NCBI GenBank assembly: GCA_036250195.1
Contig: JAVHZZ010000003.1
Span: forward strand, 19,306,504-19,370,503
Origin: Mixophyes australis
Taxonomy: Eukaryota > Chordata > Amphibia > Anura > Limnodynastidae
Direction of reading: 5' to 3'
DNA length: 64,000 nucleotides
A program made the position numbers and the translations under genes. Within the stretch, counting starts at the first letter, position 1. The number at the start of each line of letters is the position of its first letter. This document shows, piece after piece, positions 1-11,719 of the stretch. Below the pieces are notes generated by a model. The model was not told the origin of the DNA, searched no databases, and saw nothing but the letters and a program-made list of their open reading frames with translations.

Positions 1-2708
1 CCCTTGACCATGTCATTCTCCAGACATCAGTAGGATTCAATGTCTCAGCGTGAATTCCTTTCTAGACTTAGCGATTTCTGTGTCAGTTAGGTCTGAGCAA
101 CACTTTACACTGCTTCGCTGGCACACAGGACATGGATTCCTATGCCTGACGCCTGCCGGAATCCTCTGTGTTAATGAGTCCTAATAGCTACCAGGAGGTA
201 GCTGTAACTGTCCTCTGGAAAGAACCAAATATGATCTTGTATTGGAGAAAATTGGAGACATAACTAATTTTGGGGGTATGTAATGTGTATATACAGTACG
301 ATAGTTGTAGGTAGTTTATGCTTTTAATAAAACATTCCTAAAATATTGAACATTCCTGCAAAAAACATGAGATATAATTAGCGAACTGTGCTCTGGTAAC
401 CAAGAGGTTAAATAACATTGTAAAATGAATGCCTGACGCATATAAAAATAATAAGAAGTATCTAAGCAGAAATGAAAACAGAGAATATTCTTTCAAAAGG
501 CTTAATTTCTAGATATGCCCTAGTTCATTATGGAGAGATGAGAAGGGTCAGCGAGTAACCTTACTGTATATGTGGTTTCCTCTGTGGAAACAAATTTCTT
601 TAATTGCATAGCCTGAAAAAGAAAAATTCTTAATGCTTAAGCCTTATTCAACTGTAAATCATTCCCATAGACTCTTCATAAACTGATTGATTGCATTTTA
701 CACATCACTATGTCAAGATCGTAAATTGCACCAAAAGCTTTATTGCTCCTCGGACTGAATGATAGAATGAATGGTACTGCACACAAATACAGTCACTGAT
801 GCCCAGTGCGGGTCTCTAGCGACCTCTAGTGTCCGAGTGAGATCATTTCCATGTGAAGCTGGGAATTAGTCAGCGCTTGTCTCAGAATACATCCAGTAGT
901 GTGATCTGTGTCACTTTATTATTGGAAACACTGATGTGTAATGTCTGCTCCTCCAGTCATTGCTACCTGGACTGTTCTGGACTATTTTACAGGAAAATGC
1001 GATTATTTTTAATTATACAGCATGTCTTTGACACAGCATCAGCTGCAAGTTGGGCTACAGCATGTCGGTAGACTTTAGTGCGATGCCATTGAACCTGCTT
1101 CCAGATTTGCAGTTACTAGAAGGATGTCATCGATTAACCTGCAGTGTGGACTTGAGAATCTCTCCAACCCCACTACCCCCGCCTTGTAGTGCTGCCTGTG
1201 ACAGGCTGGATCACCCTGTGCTTGCTCCTCCTCCATATCCCTCCATGGCCAGGTCTAGGCTGCTTTATCCAGCATCTACCTTCAATTGTCTGGAAGACTG
1301 GACCAGAGAAGCTGGTTCCCCCCATTCCAGGTTTCCTATCCAGGACACTGAAGGACCAAGGACAAAGTTTGTTTTAAAGCATCTTCTCCAAGTTGTACAC
1401 TTTCATCGTTTTAAACAGGAGAACTGGGGAACTGTATTAAACCGGTTCAACATTGTCTGTGGACGTGTCTCTTAATCCGTTTTGGATCTCGATTTCAAGT
1501 GGTTCCGTTCATCTACTAACATGATATTGGATTCTGAAAAATAGTGGATTTTAATGCCTCTAAGAAACCACTAAGGTAAGATTTGTTTGATTGTAGGGAT
1601 GTCTCAGAAATATTATAACAATAGTCAATGTCACCATTCATTGATTTAAATTCGCAGCTGTTGTCTCCAGTGATTGTTTAATTCAATGTATAACTTCTAA
1701 CACTGGTCATTGCTTCATATAGGTGGGAAATTAAAAGTCTGTAATTATCATATCAAACATCTCTAAAAAGCAGTTTTTGCCACTTGCAAAAAGGGGTCTT
1801 TGAAGCAATTTGACAAGTGATGATTGGATATGGCCAGGAATTACGGTAATGTTGGTTTTTCAGTCGATCTTTTGGAAAACAATATTTAGGCATCAATTGA
1901 ATGATGTGGAAAAAAAAGTGAGTAATGTGTTGTATTTGAGGAAGCATTGTGTAGTGTTTGTGTTGCATTGTTACCGTAGACATTTATAAAAGCAATAGTG
2001 TCTCAGAGAAACTTTTCATTATCGTGTTCCTGGATCTTAGTCTCAATGCAATCCTGAAACACTGATCAGAGGTTATTGAGCTACTCCTTGTGTCTGGCTA
2101 CACTCTGCGAGTATTAAGTGAATCATTGTTCCATATAGGATGAGTATAGTGAATATTTTCACGTCTGTAAATTACATTTATTGGCTTTGCATGTGTACAA
2201 GTGGTTTTACAGATTGTAGGACTCCAATAATGAACTTGTTTAATTACTCTCCCTCCAATACTGCCTTGAAAGGAATCGTTCAAGTTTTAAGAGTGCTCGC
2301 TTTATACAACACAAGTAAGTTTTACTTGTTCAACCGTTTGCACAGTCTAATGGTATAAAGTGCCATGGATAAAATATATTGGATGCCACACATGTTATAA
2401 TAATATCTAAGAATTAACTCTAGGAATAAGTGACGTCTGCTTGTCAGGGCTTAAGTCTGGTCTGTGGATGGTCTGATCTTCTTACACGTAACAGTCTGTG
2501 TCAAGACAGTAGAAAAAGTCTGTGTGATGAGAGAAACGCGTATCGTGTCCTGTTTCGTGCGTAATCCACACTCAAAAAGTAGAGTATTAATGGACCTTTT
2601 GTCTTTACCGTACAGTACAGTATTATTTGTGTCGGAATAGCACATTTATTGTTTGTTTTTTGGACAGTTAAACAGTTTTCTGACCTCTGTCATGTTCATA
2701 GTTACATG
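1..2708. other. Upstream intergenic DNA, no gene seen
   Basis: AT-rich sequence to the left of the CHRNA2 promoter. The open frames here are short (up to about 141 codons at 1050-1475), show no familiar domain, and lack splice or codon-use support. No repeat family could be delimited. It may hold distal regulatory sequence, but nothing visible proves it. Confidence 0.6.
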
Positions 2709-2874
2709 CAGGGCCGTAACTAGGGCTGTGCGACAGGGGCGACCGCCCAGGGCGCAACGCTGAAGGGGGGCGCAATTTAGGAATATTTTAGGTTAATTCA
2801 TTTAAAATTGAGGGCTAGGGGGGCGGCATTTGTCTTTCTCGCCCAGGGCACTAAAATTCTTAGTTACGGCTCTG
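2709..2874. mobile_element. Short non-autonomous hAT-type element with 8-bp TSD
   Basis: The element starts CAGGGCCGTAACTAG and ends in the inverted counterpart TTAGTTACGGCTCTG. It is flanked on both sides by the perfect 8-bp direct repeat GTTACATG (2701-2708 and 2875-2882). Terminal CAGRG-type repeats with an 8-bp duplication are the hallmark of the hAT superfamily. At 166 bp it codes for nothing and would have been mobilised in trans. It sits about 160 bp upstream of the RE1 sites of the CHRNA2 promoter. Confidence 0.85.
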
Positions 2875-3033
2875 GTTACATGTAATATGTTGCACCTGAC
2901 ATTGGGTTCATCTATTGAAATGTGAACAATGTTCTTTCTTCCAGTCCAATGGAGAGAATGTAAAGCACTCAGCCTATTCCTGTTCTCCCTGTGGATATCA
3001 GGCAGCCTGCAGGTAGCGCCTACGTTGAACTGA

Positions 3034-3054
3034 TTCAGCACCGCGGAGAGCGCA
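3034..3054 (+). promoter_or_regulatory. RE1/NRSE-like site 1 (REST binding)
   Basis: This 21-bp stretch reads TTCAGCACC, then GCGGAGAGCGCA. Against the RE1 consensus as I know it, 18 of 21 positions match, including the whole left half-site and the AGCGC core of the right half. RE1 recruits the repressor REST/NRSF, which silences neuronal genes outside neurons. The site lies about 270 bp before the start codon of a neuronal receptor gene, the expected context. Binding itself is inferred. Confidence 0.75.
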
Positions 3055-3070
3055 CTCATCCAGCAGCAAG

Positions 3071-3091
3071 TTCAGCACCGAGGACAGCTCC
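3071..3091 (+). promoter_or_regulatory. RE1/NRSE-like site 2 (REST binding)
   Basis: A second 21-bp match reads TTCAGCACC, then GAGGACAGCTCC. By my count 18 of 21 positions agree with the RE1 consensus, with an intact left half and GGACAGC in the right half. It has the same orientation as site 1, with starts 37 bp apart. The mismatches differ between the two sites. The pair may be a local duplication or independent sites. Confidence 0.7.
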
Positions 3092-3161
3092 CCTGATCCC
3101 GGCTAATGGACAGAGCGCTGGCAGCTTTGCCTTCACTCTCCAGCAGCCCTGCCTGCCAGCA

Positions 3162-3177
3162 CCTTTATAAAAATATA
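3162..3177 (+). promoter_or_regulatory. TATA-like element of the chrna2 promoter
   Basis: The sequence CTTTATAAAAATATA lies 130-145 bp upstream of the start codon. A start of transcription about 30 bp further on (near 3195) would give a 5' UTR of roughly 110 bases. Many nicotinic receptor subunit promoters lack a TATA box, so this is only a candidate. Confidence 0.4.
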
Positions 3178-3305
3178 ATGCAGGCAGGTTCACTCCTGGA
3201 TGTTTCCTCAGGTTAAAATCCCGGGAGATACTTAGAGTTATCGCTCTTTAAGGAAGGAGCTTGGAACAAAGCACTTGGAATATCTACAGCTCATCAGCCA
3301 AGGGC

Positions 3306-3375
3306 ATGGGATACTGTGGGGGTGGAGTGCTGCCAGTCACAAGTGTTCTCTGTTATATAATGGCGTGTACAACAG
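3306..3375 (+). CDS. chrna2: CHRNA2 exon 1 (signal peptide)
   Basis: This first coding exon gives residues 1-23 plus the first base of codon 24. The peptide (MGYCGGGVLPVTSVLCYIMA, then CTT) is a hydrophobic N-terminus consistent with a secretory signal; its cleavage point is not certain. The ATG has G at -3 and G at +4, a good Kozak context, and is the first ATG of this frame; the open frame upstream of it contains no other ATG. The exon ends at CAACAG followed by the donor GTAAGG. It leaves one base, which joins exactly with the two bases that precede the first whole codon of exon 2. That phase agreement over a 38.6-kb intron is the main support. Signal-peptide exons are poorly conserved, so a different or additional first exon remains possible. 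Confidence 0.75.
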
Positions 3376-3732
3376 GTAAGGATCTGGAGCTTTCTGCATT
3401 GTCTTTCTTGTGCATAATATTAGGCAGACAGTTTTGGAGGGGGAAAATCACATGACTTTAACCAAACTGTACAGTATACTGTAGTTACTAGGGAAAATTC
3501 CACCAACAAATATTTTTTAGGTAATATTCCCTCTCACTTCAACTAGCAAAAGAGCTTACCCTCACCAGCCGGGTACGGTTTCTTATCCTAATATTGACAA
3601 CTTGGGAACATTTTCAATCCAAGCTGCGTAGTGTTTCTAACACAGGTACTCCCATTGGACAGAGTCATAATAGAAAAGCAATCAACATTTCATTAGAAAC
3701 TGGCACATGGCTATTTGCACCTCTAGAACAGT

Positions 3733-3749
3733 GGGGGGGGGGGGGGGGG
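3733..3749. repeat. Poly-G tract (17 G)
   Basis: An uninterrupted run of 17 G bases lies 360 bp into intron 1. It may form a G-quadruplex in DNA or nascent RNA and is a likely site of sequencing or length error. Confidence 0.9.
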
Positions 3750-5249
3750 CAAAAGGCTCTAACAGTATTAGCAGAGTACTGCCACTGATAGTTAGGAGGG
3801 GCACATCAGCTACAAAGTTGTCTTTGGTTCAATTTAGTCTTTAAGGGCAACTAAACTTAAAACACAAGTTGATCTCATGTGGAAAGGTATGTTTTACCTT
3901 AAGCTAAAATACTGCTTAAAATAATGTCTAAAACATAACGGAGCACAATATCTTTAAAAGCTTATATATGTGATTGCCATGTGCCAAAGTGCAAGTTTTC
4001 AGCTTTTTAGTGGCTCACATCAGGCTTACATAGAGCGGGTCCAGATTCCCCCCTCTCTTAAATATTGTTATTCCTGATATGTTCGACTAACTTGTAATGT
4101 ACTTAGGAATACTGTTCATAATTATTTTAAAATACAGCAGCATGCAATTTAGTTTTACTAGTCAGAAGCCGTTAAAGGATAGTTAAAATGTTTTATGCTG
4201 ATGCAGCCAGGAGTTAATAGCAGTCTTTGGAAATATTGTTTTGTGAAGCATTGCATGTGGTCAATGGATGGGAAACATCTGTTACAGCGGAGATTACTGC
4301 ACCTGCATTAAATGTCTTGAGAGATAAATGGTTGTGTTATTCTAGCTGTGCTTAAGATGGCATTTAGTATTTCCAGGAACTCAAATTGTTTGACTAAATA
4401 GGTCAATTATTGTCTGAATGTTTCATTCAAAGGGAATTAAATGCAAGTTGAGATCCTAGAAGTGACCTTGTTAAGAAATAACCTCATTAGGGTTGCACTG
4501 AACAGCGGATTCTTAATGCAGGTCATTAAGATGGAATTCTCATTAAAATAAGCTTTTTAACTGCACTATTTCCAGATCCGTCATCTGAGAGGGAATACTG
4601 GTAGTTAATACAATATAGATCATTCAGATATAGTCATAGATGTATATTGAAATGTGCATATATTTTAGTACCACTGGATTATGTAATAACTGGATGTGCT
4701 TGTAGTAATTCATGCTCTCTGAGCCTGGTATTAGTTCTGCTGCTGTCTATTGATACATTGTATGAAACAATATCAATACCCAATAAATCCAGGTGTCTGA
4801 TTTGTACCTAAACGATTAACAAGTATCCTGTAGATTCTGCAATGAAGTTTTAACATAATTTTACTGTTTAACTCAAACATGCTGATTTTGTGCTACTTGA
4901 AGATACAATCATAGACTGTCACACTATGGGCTAATGTTCAGGCAAACCTCAAATTTTTTCCCCTTCATTTTTGCATTGTAAAACATAATGTCATGTACTG
5001 TTCTATTAAGAGTTCAATATGATTGCATCATTATATTTTATAATGTGTAAATGCTTATTAAATTAAGATGCATTACAGTGTTCTCATTCATGTTCAAGAA
5101 TCTTCGCACAGTAAGAACTAAACATTGTATCAAATTAAATAAACTAAATTCAGGCAACTCATCAACAGTATGAAATATTTTACTGACTTTTTAGAAAAAA
5201 AAAATCTGTCTTAAATAAAAGAACATCTCTCATTTATACACAATAAGGT

Positions 5250-5570
5250 CAACATTTCTTGGTGGATGAATAGGCTACATTCTGAGAGATATCACTGGCT
5301 CTTTGTGCATTTATTGGCTACATTGTCAGTGATGTCGTTGGTTCCTAGTAAATTAATAGTCTTCATTCTGAGTGATATCACTGGTTCCTAGTAAGTTGAT
5401 TGGCTGCATTCTCAGTGATGTCACTGGTTTCCACTCCATTGATTGGCTGCATTCTCAGTGATGTTACTGGTTCCTTATGAATTGATTGGCTGCATTCTCA
5501 GTGATGTCACTGGTTCCTTGTGAATTGATTGGCTGCATTCTCAGTGATGTCACTGGTTACTTTAAAACTT
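5250..5570. repeat. 43-bp tandem repeat
   Basis: About seven diverged copies of a unit containing GATTGGCTGCATTCTCAGTG and ATGTCACTGGTTCC. The copies to the right are most alike. No coding sense. Confidence 0.8.
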
Positions 5571-8187
5571 TCCACAATGACCCAACATATTCCGATTCAA
5601 TGGCGCATAATAATCTCTACATATTGTAAGATGTTAGCCATTATTTGCTGTCTCATCCCGCTCTGTCGCTATCACTCCCACTGTGCTGATGGAGAGGTGT
5701 TAAACAAAATGGCAGCTCCCTTTTAACACGTTACTGAGACATTTTAGAACTTCAATAGAAATAACAGACTGCTGGCTGATCTGCAGACCAGTCTGGGCCC
5801 CTCCATCAGGTAGACGGGGAGTATGGAGGTTGTACCCTGCTTGATGCATATGGGGGTCCTAAGACGTGACTTTGCTGCTCCAATCACTCAGAAAACATGT
5901 ATTATCATTCTGAGTGTGCATATATTATATGATGTTTTCCTCGTCATATGTTTGAGCACAATAAGTTATCCCCTCCGATGAAGTAATACTGTTTGGGGAT
6001 ACGGTACATGCTGTGAACTATTAAATCAATGGAGAGATTTGTGTGTCATGGATTACAAAATCTACGTAGAACTATTTGGCCAAATATATTCTTGATATTT
6101 TGTATATATTGGGCTATAGAATTGACAAAATATTATTCATTTAAATAACGTTAGACCAGTAACAAGTAACTACAAGGCAGAATGAGTCTAAGATTGGTCG
6201 AGGGAAACGTCACTGAAACTAACATCGGGGAACGGTTATCATTGGTCTAAGTATTATCCGGCACACCCACCTCTACCACTATATAAGAGCTGTCATTTCT
6301 CTGGTTATTTTGCCTTGAAAAAGCCTAATAGCGAAATGCGCGTTGGCGTCTCGCCTCTCTATTTTCTTTTAACCTGTGGCTTCTTTTATGAATCGCTCCC
6401 CAGTTTTGTTATCAGGCAGGGTTATTCGCAAAATACCGCGATTCTAGAAGCTTTTAAAGATTACTAATTATAGTCTATTTGATAGCGCTTGCATAGTATA
6501 CCTTAATTGGGAAATATCTAACCCAATACTTTTGCATCTCTATTCAGGGAATTTCTCCCATAAACGGTTATCTGGTTCAAGAAAGGATGAACCTTACCAT
6601 AAGTGTGATACTGTTTTAGCGCATTGGACTATATCTGTAATATTTTCAGCCTTCGAGGTAATAGCGAGGTAATGCAATTAATATTGAATTCCTAAATGAC
6701 TTTTCTCACTGTTTTTAATTTGGATGTTTTTAATATTTCGCTCTCTTTTTTTCTTTACAACCCTCTCCTTTTATATATATCTAATAAAAGTTATGTTTTA
6801 AAGCCAAGTGCTACCCCGGAGTGCCTCTAGATACACACTGCTTTTCTTTTCCTCTATGATATTTCTGATATTATGTGTAGGGTGCACCCTTCAAGAGGAC
6901 ATCTATTGCTCTTGAATATTGCTTATTATAGGATAAATTGAGGGGCAGCGTTTAATATTTATACCTGGTGCGATTTTCCTATCTTTCCCTACATTCGGGG
7001 GTTTGTTTATAATAATGGGGTTTATCCAAATGTAGACAATCCCTTTAAGTGATACAATAGAACAGGTTCTCCCCCCTCCCCCCTTACAGTACTATATGTA
7101 TAGCAAGGACATGGGATATGACAAATCATATATTCTATTCTTGATTACGATCTTGCTATAGGAATCTCTGCAATACTGACCTCACAGCCATTTGTTGCAC
7201 CTAAAGCAGGAGGTTCCGGTGATTTCTATTGAGTCCGGACAAACTGACTACTGAAATTTTAATTTTAGATACCTGAACATGGACCATCATAGAAGAAAAT
7301 AGAACAAATAACATTTTTCTATGATTTGTAACATATCCACACGCTCAGGGGAACACTGGTGTCTTAGACTGTAAACCCTTCTCTAAGCTGCTCAGTACAT
7401 TTGTGGTCTGTCATTATCTCGCTGTGATCTCCCAGAATCCCGCTCTGATGTTTGTTAAGTTAGAAACTGCTTTGTGTTTTCTCCAGAGAAGAAAGCGTTG
7501 TGGTTCCCTGTAAGAGCACCGAGTCACCCAGTGCCCTGCATTGATGGATATAACTGAGTTACATGACATGTGTTTGTACACCTTTCATTGTGACCGCAGT
7601 TGTTAATCTGTTGGTTTGGACGGTTGACTCATCTTATCGCGTCATGTTCAGAGGAACTTTCTGCGCAGTCAGATATTTCAGCTTTAAATGTGAGTGTTGT
7701 CTGTTATTTCAGAAGGCGTCACAGTAGTACTTTAGATTCATAATATGCTCCGTAATTGAAGAGTTCTGTGGAGATATAATCAGGGATTACTTAAAGGTGG
7801 TCTAATAGGAATCACTTATTGGTGATGATTCATCAAGGCAGGCACACTGGGCGCAACGTACGTTTGTTTCAGAACACACGTAACCTGGCTCTGTGAAATC
7901 CCAAATTCAACAAGGAACGGATTTTGAAGATACGTGCGCGGATGAATTGGGGTGAAGGTTTGCTCAGATCTACTGCACAGGATACATCCAATTACTATGG
8001 GGATTTTAAATTTGCAAAAGAACGCACAGAAGAAAAAATAAATTGAATTAATGACACCTGTTAATAATATAGGCATTAATTATAAGACAGTAAAACAAAT
8101 AAAAAATATTACAAACACTGACATAAATTAAAGGCAATTAAATACTGTAAAAATATGTAAGAACAAAGTTGGGGAATAAGGTGGTGT
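5571..8187. other. Intronic, no gene; dispersed repeats
   Basis: No exon or gene is seen. Around 6180-6400 is a stretch (TATATAAGAGCTGTCATT, then AAAAAGCCTAATAGCGAAAT) that I associate with dispersed amphibian repeats but cannot name. Part of a dispersed element family lies at 7822-8110. Confidence 0.5.
7822..8110 (+). repeat. Dispersed element (family shared with 18.1 and 30.8 kb)
   Basis: It begins GATGATTCATCAAGGCAGGC. It ends with a segment (AAAGAACGCACAGAAG, AATGACACCTGT, GGCATTAAT) resembling 18320-18390. It looks like a non-autonomous DNA transposon family; its ends could not be fixed. Confidence 0.5.
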
Positions 8188-8711
8188 CACTTGTTTCCTT
8201 ATTTTATCACTGCAAGTCCTGGAGCTAGGGTGGTAGAAGAGTACGACAGACAGACTGACACTTGTTTCCTTATCTTATCACTGCGATTCCTGGACCTAGG
8301 GTGGTAGGAGAGTACGGCAGACAGACTGCCACTTGTTTCCTTATCTTATCACTGCGATTCCTGGACCTAGGGTGGTAGAAGAGTACGGCAGACAGACTGC
8401 CACATGTTTCCTCATCTTACCACTGAAAGTCCTGGAGCTAGGGTGGTAGAAGAGTACGACAGACAAACTGCCACTTGTTTCCTTATCTTACCACTGCAAG
8501 TTCTGGACCTAGGGTGGTAGAAGAGTACGGGAGACAGACTGCCACTTGTTTCCTTATTTTATCACTGCAAGTCCAGGACCTAGGATAGTAGAAGAGTACG
8601 GGAGACAGACTGCCACTTGTTTCCTTATTTTATCACTGCAAGTCGTGGACCTAGGGTGGTAGGAGAGTACGGCAGACAGACTGCCACTTGTTTCCTTATC
8701 TTATCACTATC
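8188..8711. repeat. 71-bp tandem repeat
   Basis: Roughly seven copies of a 71-bp unit start with CACTTGTTTCCTTATCTTAT and contain CCTAGGGTGGTAGAAGAGTA and GACAGACTG. Successive starts at 8188, 8259 and 8330 give the period. The last copy is interrupted by the hAT-like element at 8712, whose target duplication TCACTATC lies in the repeat unit. Confidence 0.9.
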
Positions 8712-10246
8712 CAGGGCTGGTGCAAGGTTTCTCAACACCCTAGACAAAGCTTCAGCCTACGGCTTCAGAATGCTCTCCAGTCTTCACTGCTGCCCAGGAG
8801 CAAATACATGATATGTAGAGGGGATATTGCATCAGGGTTTCTCACATGCCCCCTGCCCACTAGCTTTTTAGATGCACCCCCGACACTAGGCACCCTAACC
8901 AGCTTTTTTCACACATGTCCCCCGCCCGCAAAATTTTAAATAAATAGCTTAATGCTGTAGGTATCCCATTTAGATTACCTTTGCTTATGTGTTCTGCAGA
9001 TTTAAATTAATTATACTAATAGATAGCAACAGGGTAGAGCCAAATAATATGGAAATACTAATACAATAAATGGTTCCTCAAACCATAAGTTCCTTTAACC
9101 TAATAGCATGTCATTTGAGCAGATTTCTGAATGCAACCTCACCCTCCTCACATTTTCTGTAGCCACCTTTCCCCCCATTTTCTGTAGCCCCCTCTTCCAC
9201 CTTTTTCTCAAGCCCCCTCTTCCCACATCTTCAGCCCTTGCTCCCCAAATTTTCTGCAACAACCTCTCTCCACATTCTTCTGGTGCCCCTTCCATTTTTA
9301 CACATTTTCTGATGCCCCCTTCCTGTCTCCCTATTCTTCTGTAGCCTTTCTCTCTCTCTCTCTCTCTCCGCATTTTTCTGGTGACCCCTTCCCCCTCCAT
9401 TTTTATGGTCTCCCCCTCTCTATCTCTCTCTATTTTCTGGTGCCCTCTATCAATATATTTTTTCTGGTGCCCCTTCTCTCTGTCTCCCCATTTTTCTGGT
9501 GCCCCTCCCTCTCTCTCTACATATTTCTGGTGCTCCCCTCTCTCCCCCCATTTTTCTGGTGGCACCTCAATATATATTTTCTGGTGCCTCTTTTCTCTCT
9601 CTTTTCTCCAGATTTTTGTAGTGCCACCGCTCTCTCTCTATATTTCCTGATGCCCCCTTTCTTGCTGTGTCCCCAATTTTCTGTTGCCCCCTCACTCTCT
9701 CCCCCCCCCCATTTTTCTAGTGCCCCCTATCTCTCTACATATTTTCTGGTGCCCCTTTCTCTGTCTCCCCATTTTTGCCGCCCCCATCTCTCTCCCCCCC
9801 ATTTTTTTTGTGCCCCTTCTCTCTCTCTGCCCCCCCCCCCCTTCATTTTCTCCAACCCCTTTCCCTCTGTTTTCTCTATATTAAAGTAATTACATTTTCT
9901 TCTTTTATTCTCTCATCTTTTTCACATCTTTGTCTTTCTGGTCTTTTTTGGAGCATCTGGGCTCCTCTCCACTGACGGCATGATGCTGTCCAAAGCCTGG
10001 AGTTGGGGGGGATGCTGGGAGGTGGTGCTGCCCTGTAGCAGCGCCGCCTCTCTTTACAGGTCAGTACTGGGGAAATAGCGCGTGGTCAATTGCAGCGATC
10101 GCACCTCTTGGACTGCCCCACCAACAATGTCTCAATGTCTCATTCAGAGACATTGTTAGTATGGGTGCCCAGCCACCATGCCACCTCACCCGTGGCCGGC
10201 GCCATAGGCAGCTACCTAAAGCTGCCTGATGGTGGTGCCGGCCCTG
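8712..10246. mobile_element. hAT-like non-autonomous element with internal minisatellite
   Basis: The left end is CAGGGCTGGTGCAAGG and the right end is GGTGGTGCCGGCCCTG. These are imperfect terminal inverted repeats of hAT type. The flanks are TCACTATC (8704-8711) and TCACTACC (10247-10254), an 8-bp duplication with one mismatch. No transposase is present. Most of the 1,535 bp is a pyrimidine-rich tandem array (about 9140-9870), so the open frames in it are repeat artefacts. Confidence 0.75.
9140..9870. repeat. CT-rich minisatellite inside the hAT-like element
   Basis: Irregular units of about 30-40 bp combine TTTTCTGGTGCCCC with runs of CTCTCTCT and C tracts. Copies are diverged and vary in length. 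Strand asymmetry is strong, with almost no purine runs on the + strand. Confidence 0.85.
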
Positions 10247-10254
10247 TCACTACC

Positions 10255-11640
10255 ATTACCACAACCATTTTAATGTGTCATCATTTTTCTTTTGCTAAAA
10301 TTCTCGCTAACAGTTTGTAATTCAGTGTATTGTAAAATTGTTGTCTATTACTTATATCATATGTTTTAGCAATAATCAGGACAAAATAGACCTTACCCTG
10401 TACCAAAGGGCAGATGACAAGTGGCGTAGTCAACAGGGGCCATTGTTAGTCCTAGACCACCTTACTTATTAATTATTTGCAGTAATTAATGGAAATCATT
10501 AAAGGAAATCATTTTACGGACATCATTTTTACCAAAGCCTCATTTCTACCCCATACCCCATTACGTACCCCACTGGGTATAGATAAATAATGCTTAGGAT
10601 GCCGAGCACAGGGGAACCAGTGTTATCTAGTGACAACTTCAGCGCTGCAGAGAATGGAAATGACCTCTTGGAATAATGCGAGAAGCGAGAACCATATTTA
10701 TACCTGTCGGTCCTTGCAGAGCGTGAATATGGACTTACGGATATTAATGTACCAGCAAATCTCAAAGTGTTATCAATGTTTCATCGGAGTGCTCGGATTC
10801 TGAAATACAATGAAGGAAGCCCTGTGTAGAGGGGAGACGATGTGAATGATACAACCTGTAAACTAGGAAAGGCATAAAAGATTGAGGAGGGAAGAATAAT
10901 GAATACATTTGTATAGGAAAGACGTAAAGGTTACCATAGCACTTGAATTGCTTCCTCAGACACAAATATTCACCATTGGTCTATGACGCGTGCAGATTGA
11001 CTTTAGGTAGTAGTGTTATTGCATACAGTAGATTCATTTATAAATGATAGCAAATCATAACTAAGTAAAACTGAGGAGAACAATCCTTTGTGCTTCATCT
11101 CTAAAGTAATGACGTCTAGATGTAGAATGAATGCATATAGATTATATCCAGGCACATTATATATAGAGACAGGGGGTCCGGGATAGGAGAGGATCTTAGA
11201 TACTCGGCTTAGTTACAGGTGTACAAGGAAGACAACAGAATCCTTGGTTCAGAGAGCAGCGTTTTCCATTTCACACAAAATGTAAATTATAACATTTAAA
11301 ATTTAAAACCACAAAATCAAAACGTATGTAATAAAAATACTAGAATCAACCTTGTAATCTAAATACGAACCCTTACGTCACCCGAACATTAGCCCAAGTC
11401 CTATATCTGAATATAAATGGCGCTTTAAACCTATACCTAGTGAAAGATCTAACCATAACTTTGTATAAGGCTCTTAAACTATTGTCAGTCCTCAAAGATT
11501 TCTAATCTTGATCCTCAAATTCTAAAAATATAATAACATTTGGTGAGGTGAGGGTTAATGTTGTTACGCTTGATTGGACAGTGATGTATTGAACACATGG
11601 TATAAATGAGACATTGTGATTGGTGGAAGGGCTTTATTTA
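10255..11640. other. Intronic, no gene seen
   Basis: AT-rich unique-looking sequence. Short open frames lack any recognisable domain. Nothing further can be supported. Confidence 0.5.
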
Positions 11641-11654
11641 AAGATATATATGTG

Positions 11655-11718
<64 letters not shown>
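11641..11718. repeat. (TA)n microsatellite
   Basis: A long, nearly perfect TA dinucleotide tract with a few TG interruptions at its edges. It could extrude as a cruciform and is probably length-polymorphic. Confidence 0.95.

Positions 11719-11719
<1 letters not shown>

Noticed and set aside
1050..1475. 141-codon frame upstream of chrna2
   Set aside because: No domain, no repeat-free support, Pro/Leu-rich composition and no splice logic; probably chance.
3261..3305. Upstream in-frame extension of exon 1
   Set aside because: The frame is open but position 3261 is TTG, not ATG; the first ATG is at 3306 with good context.
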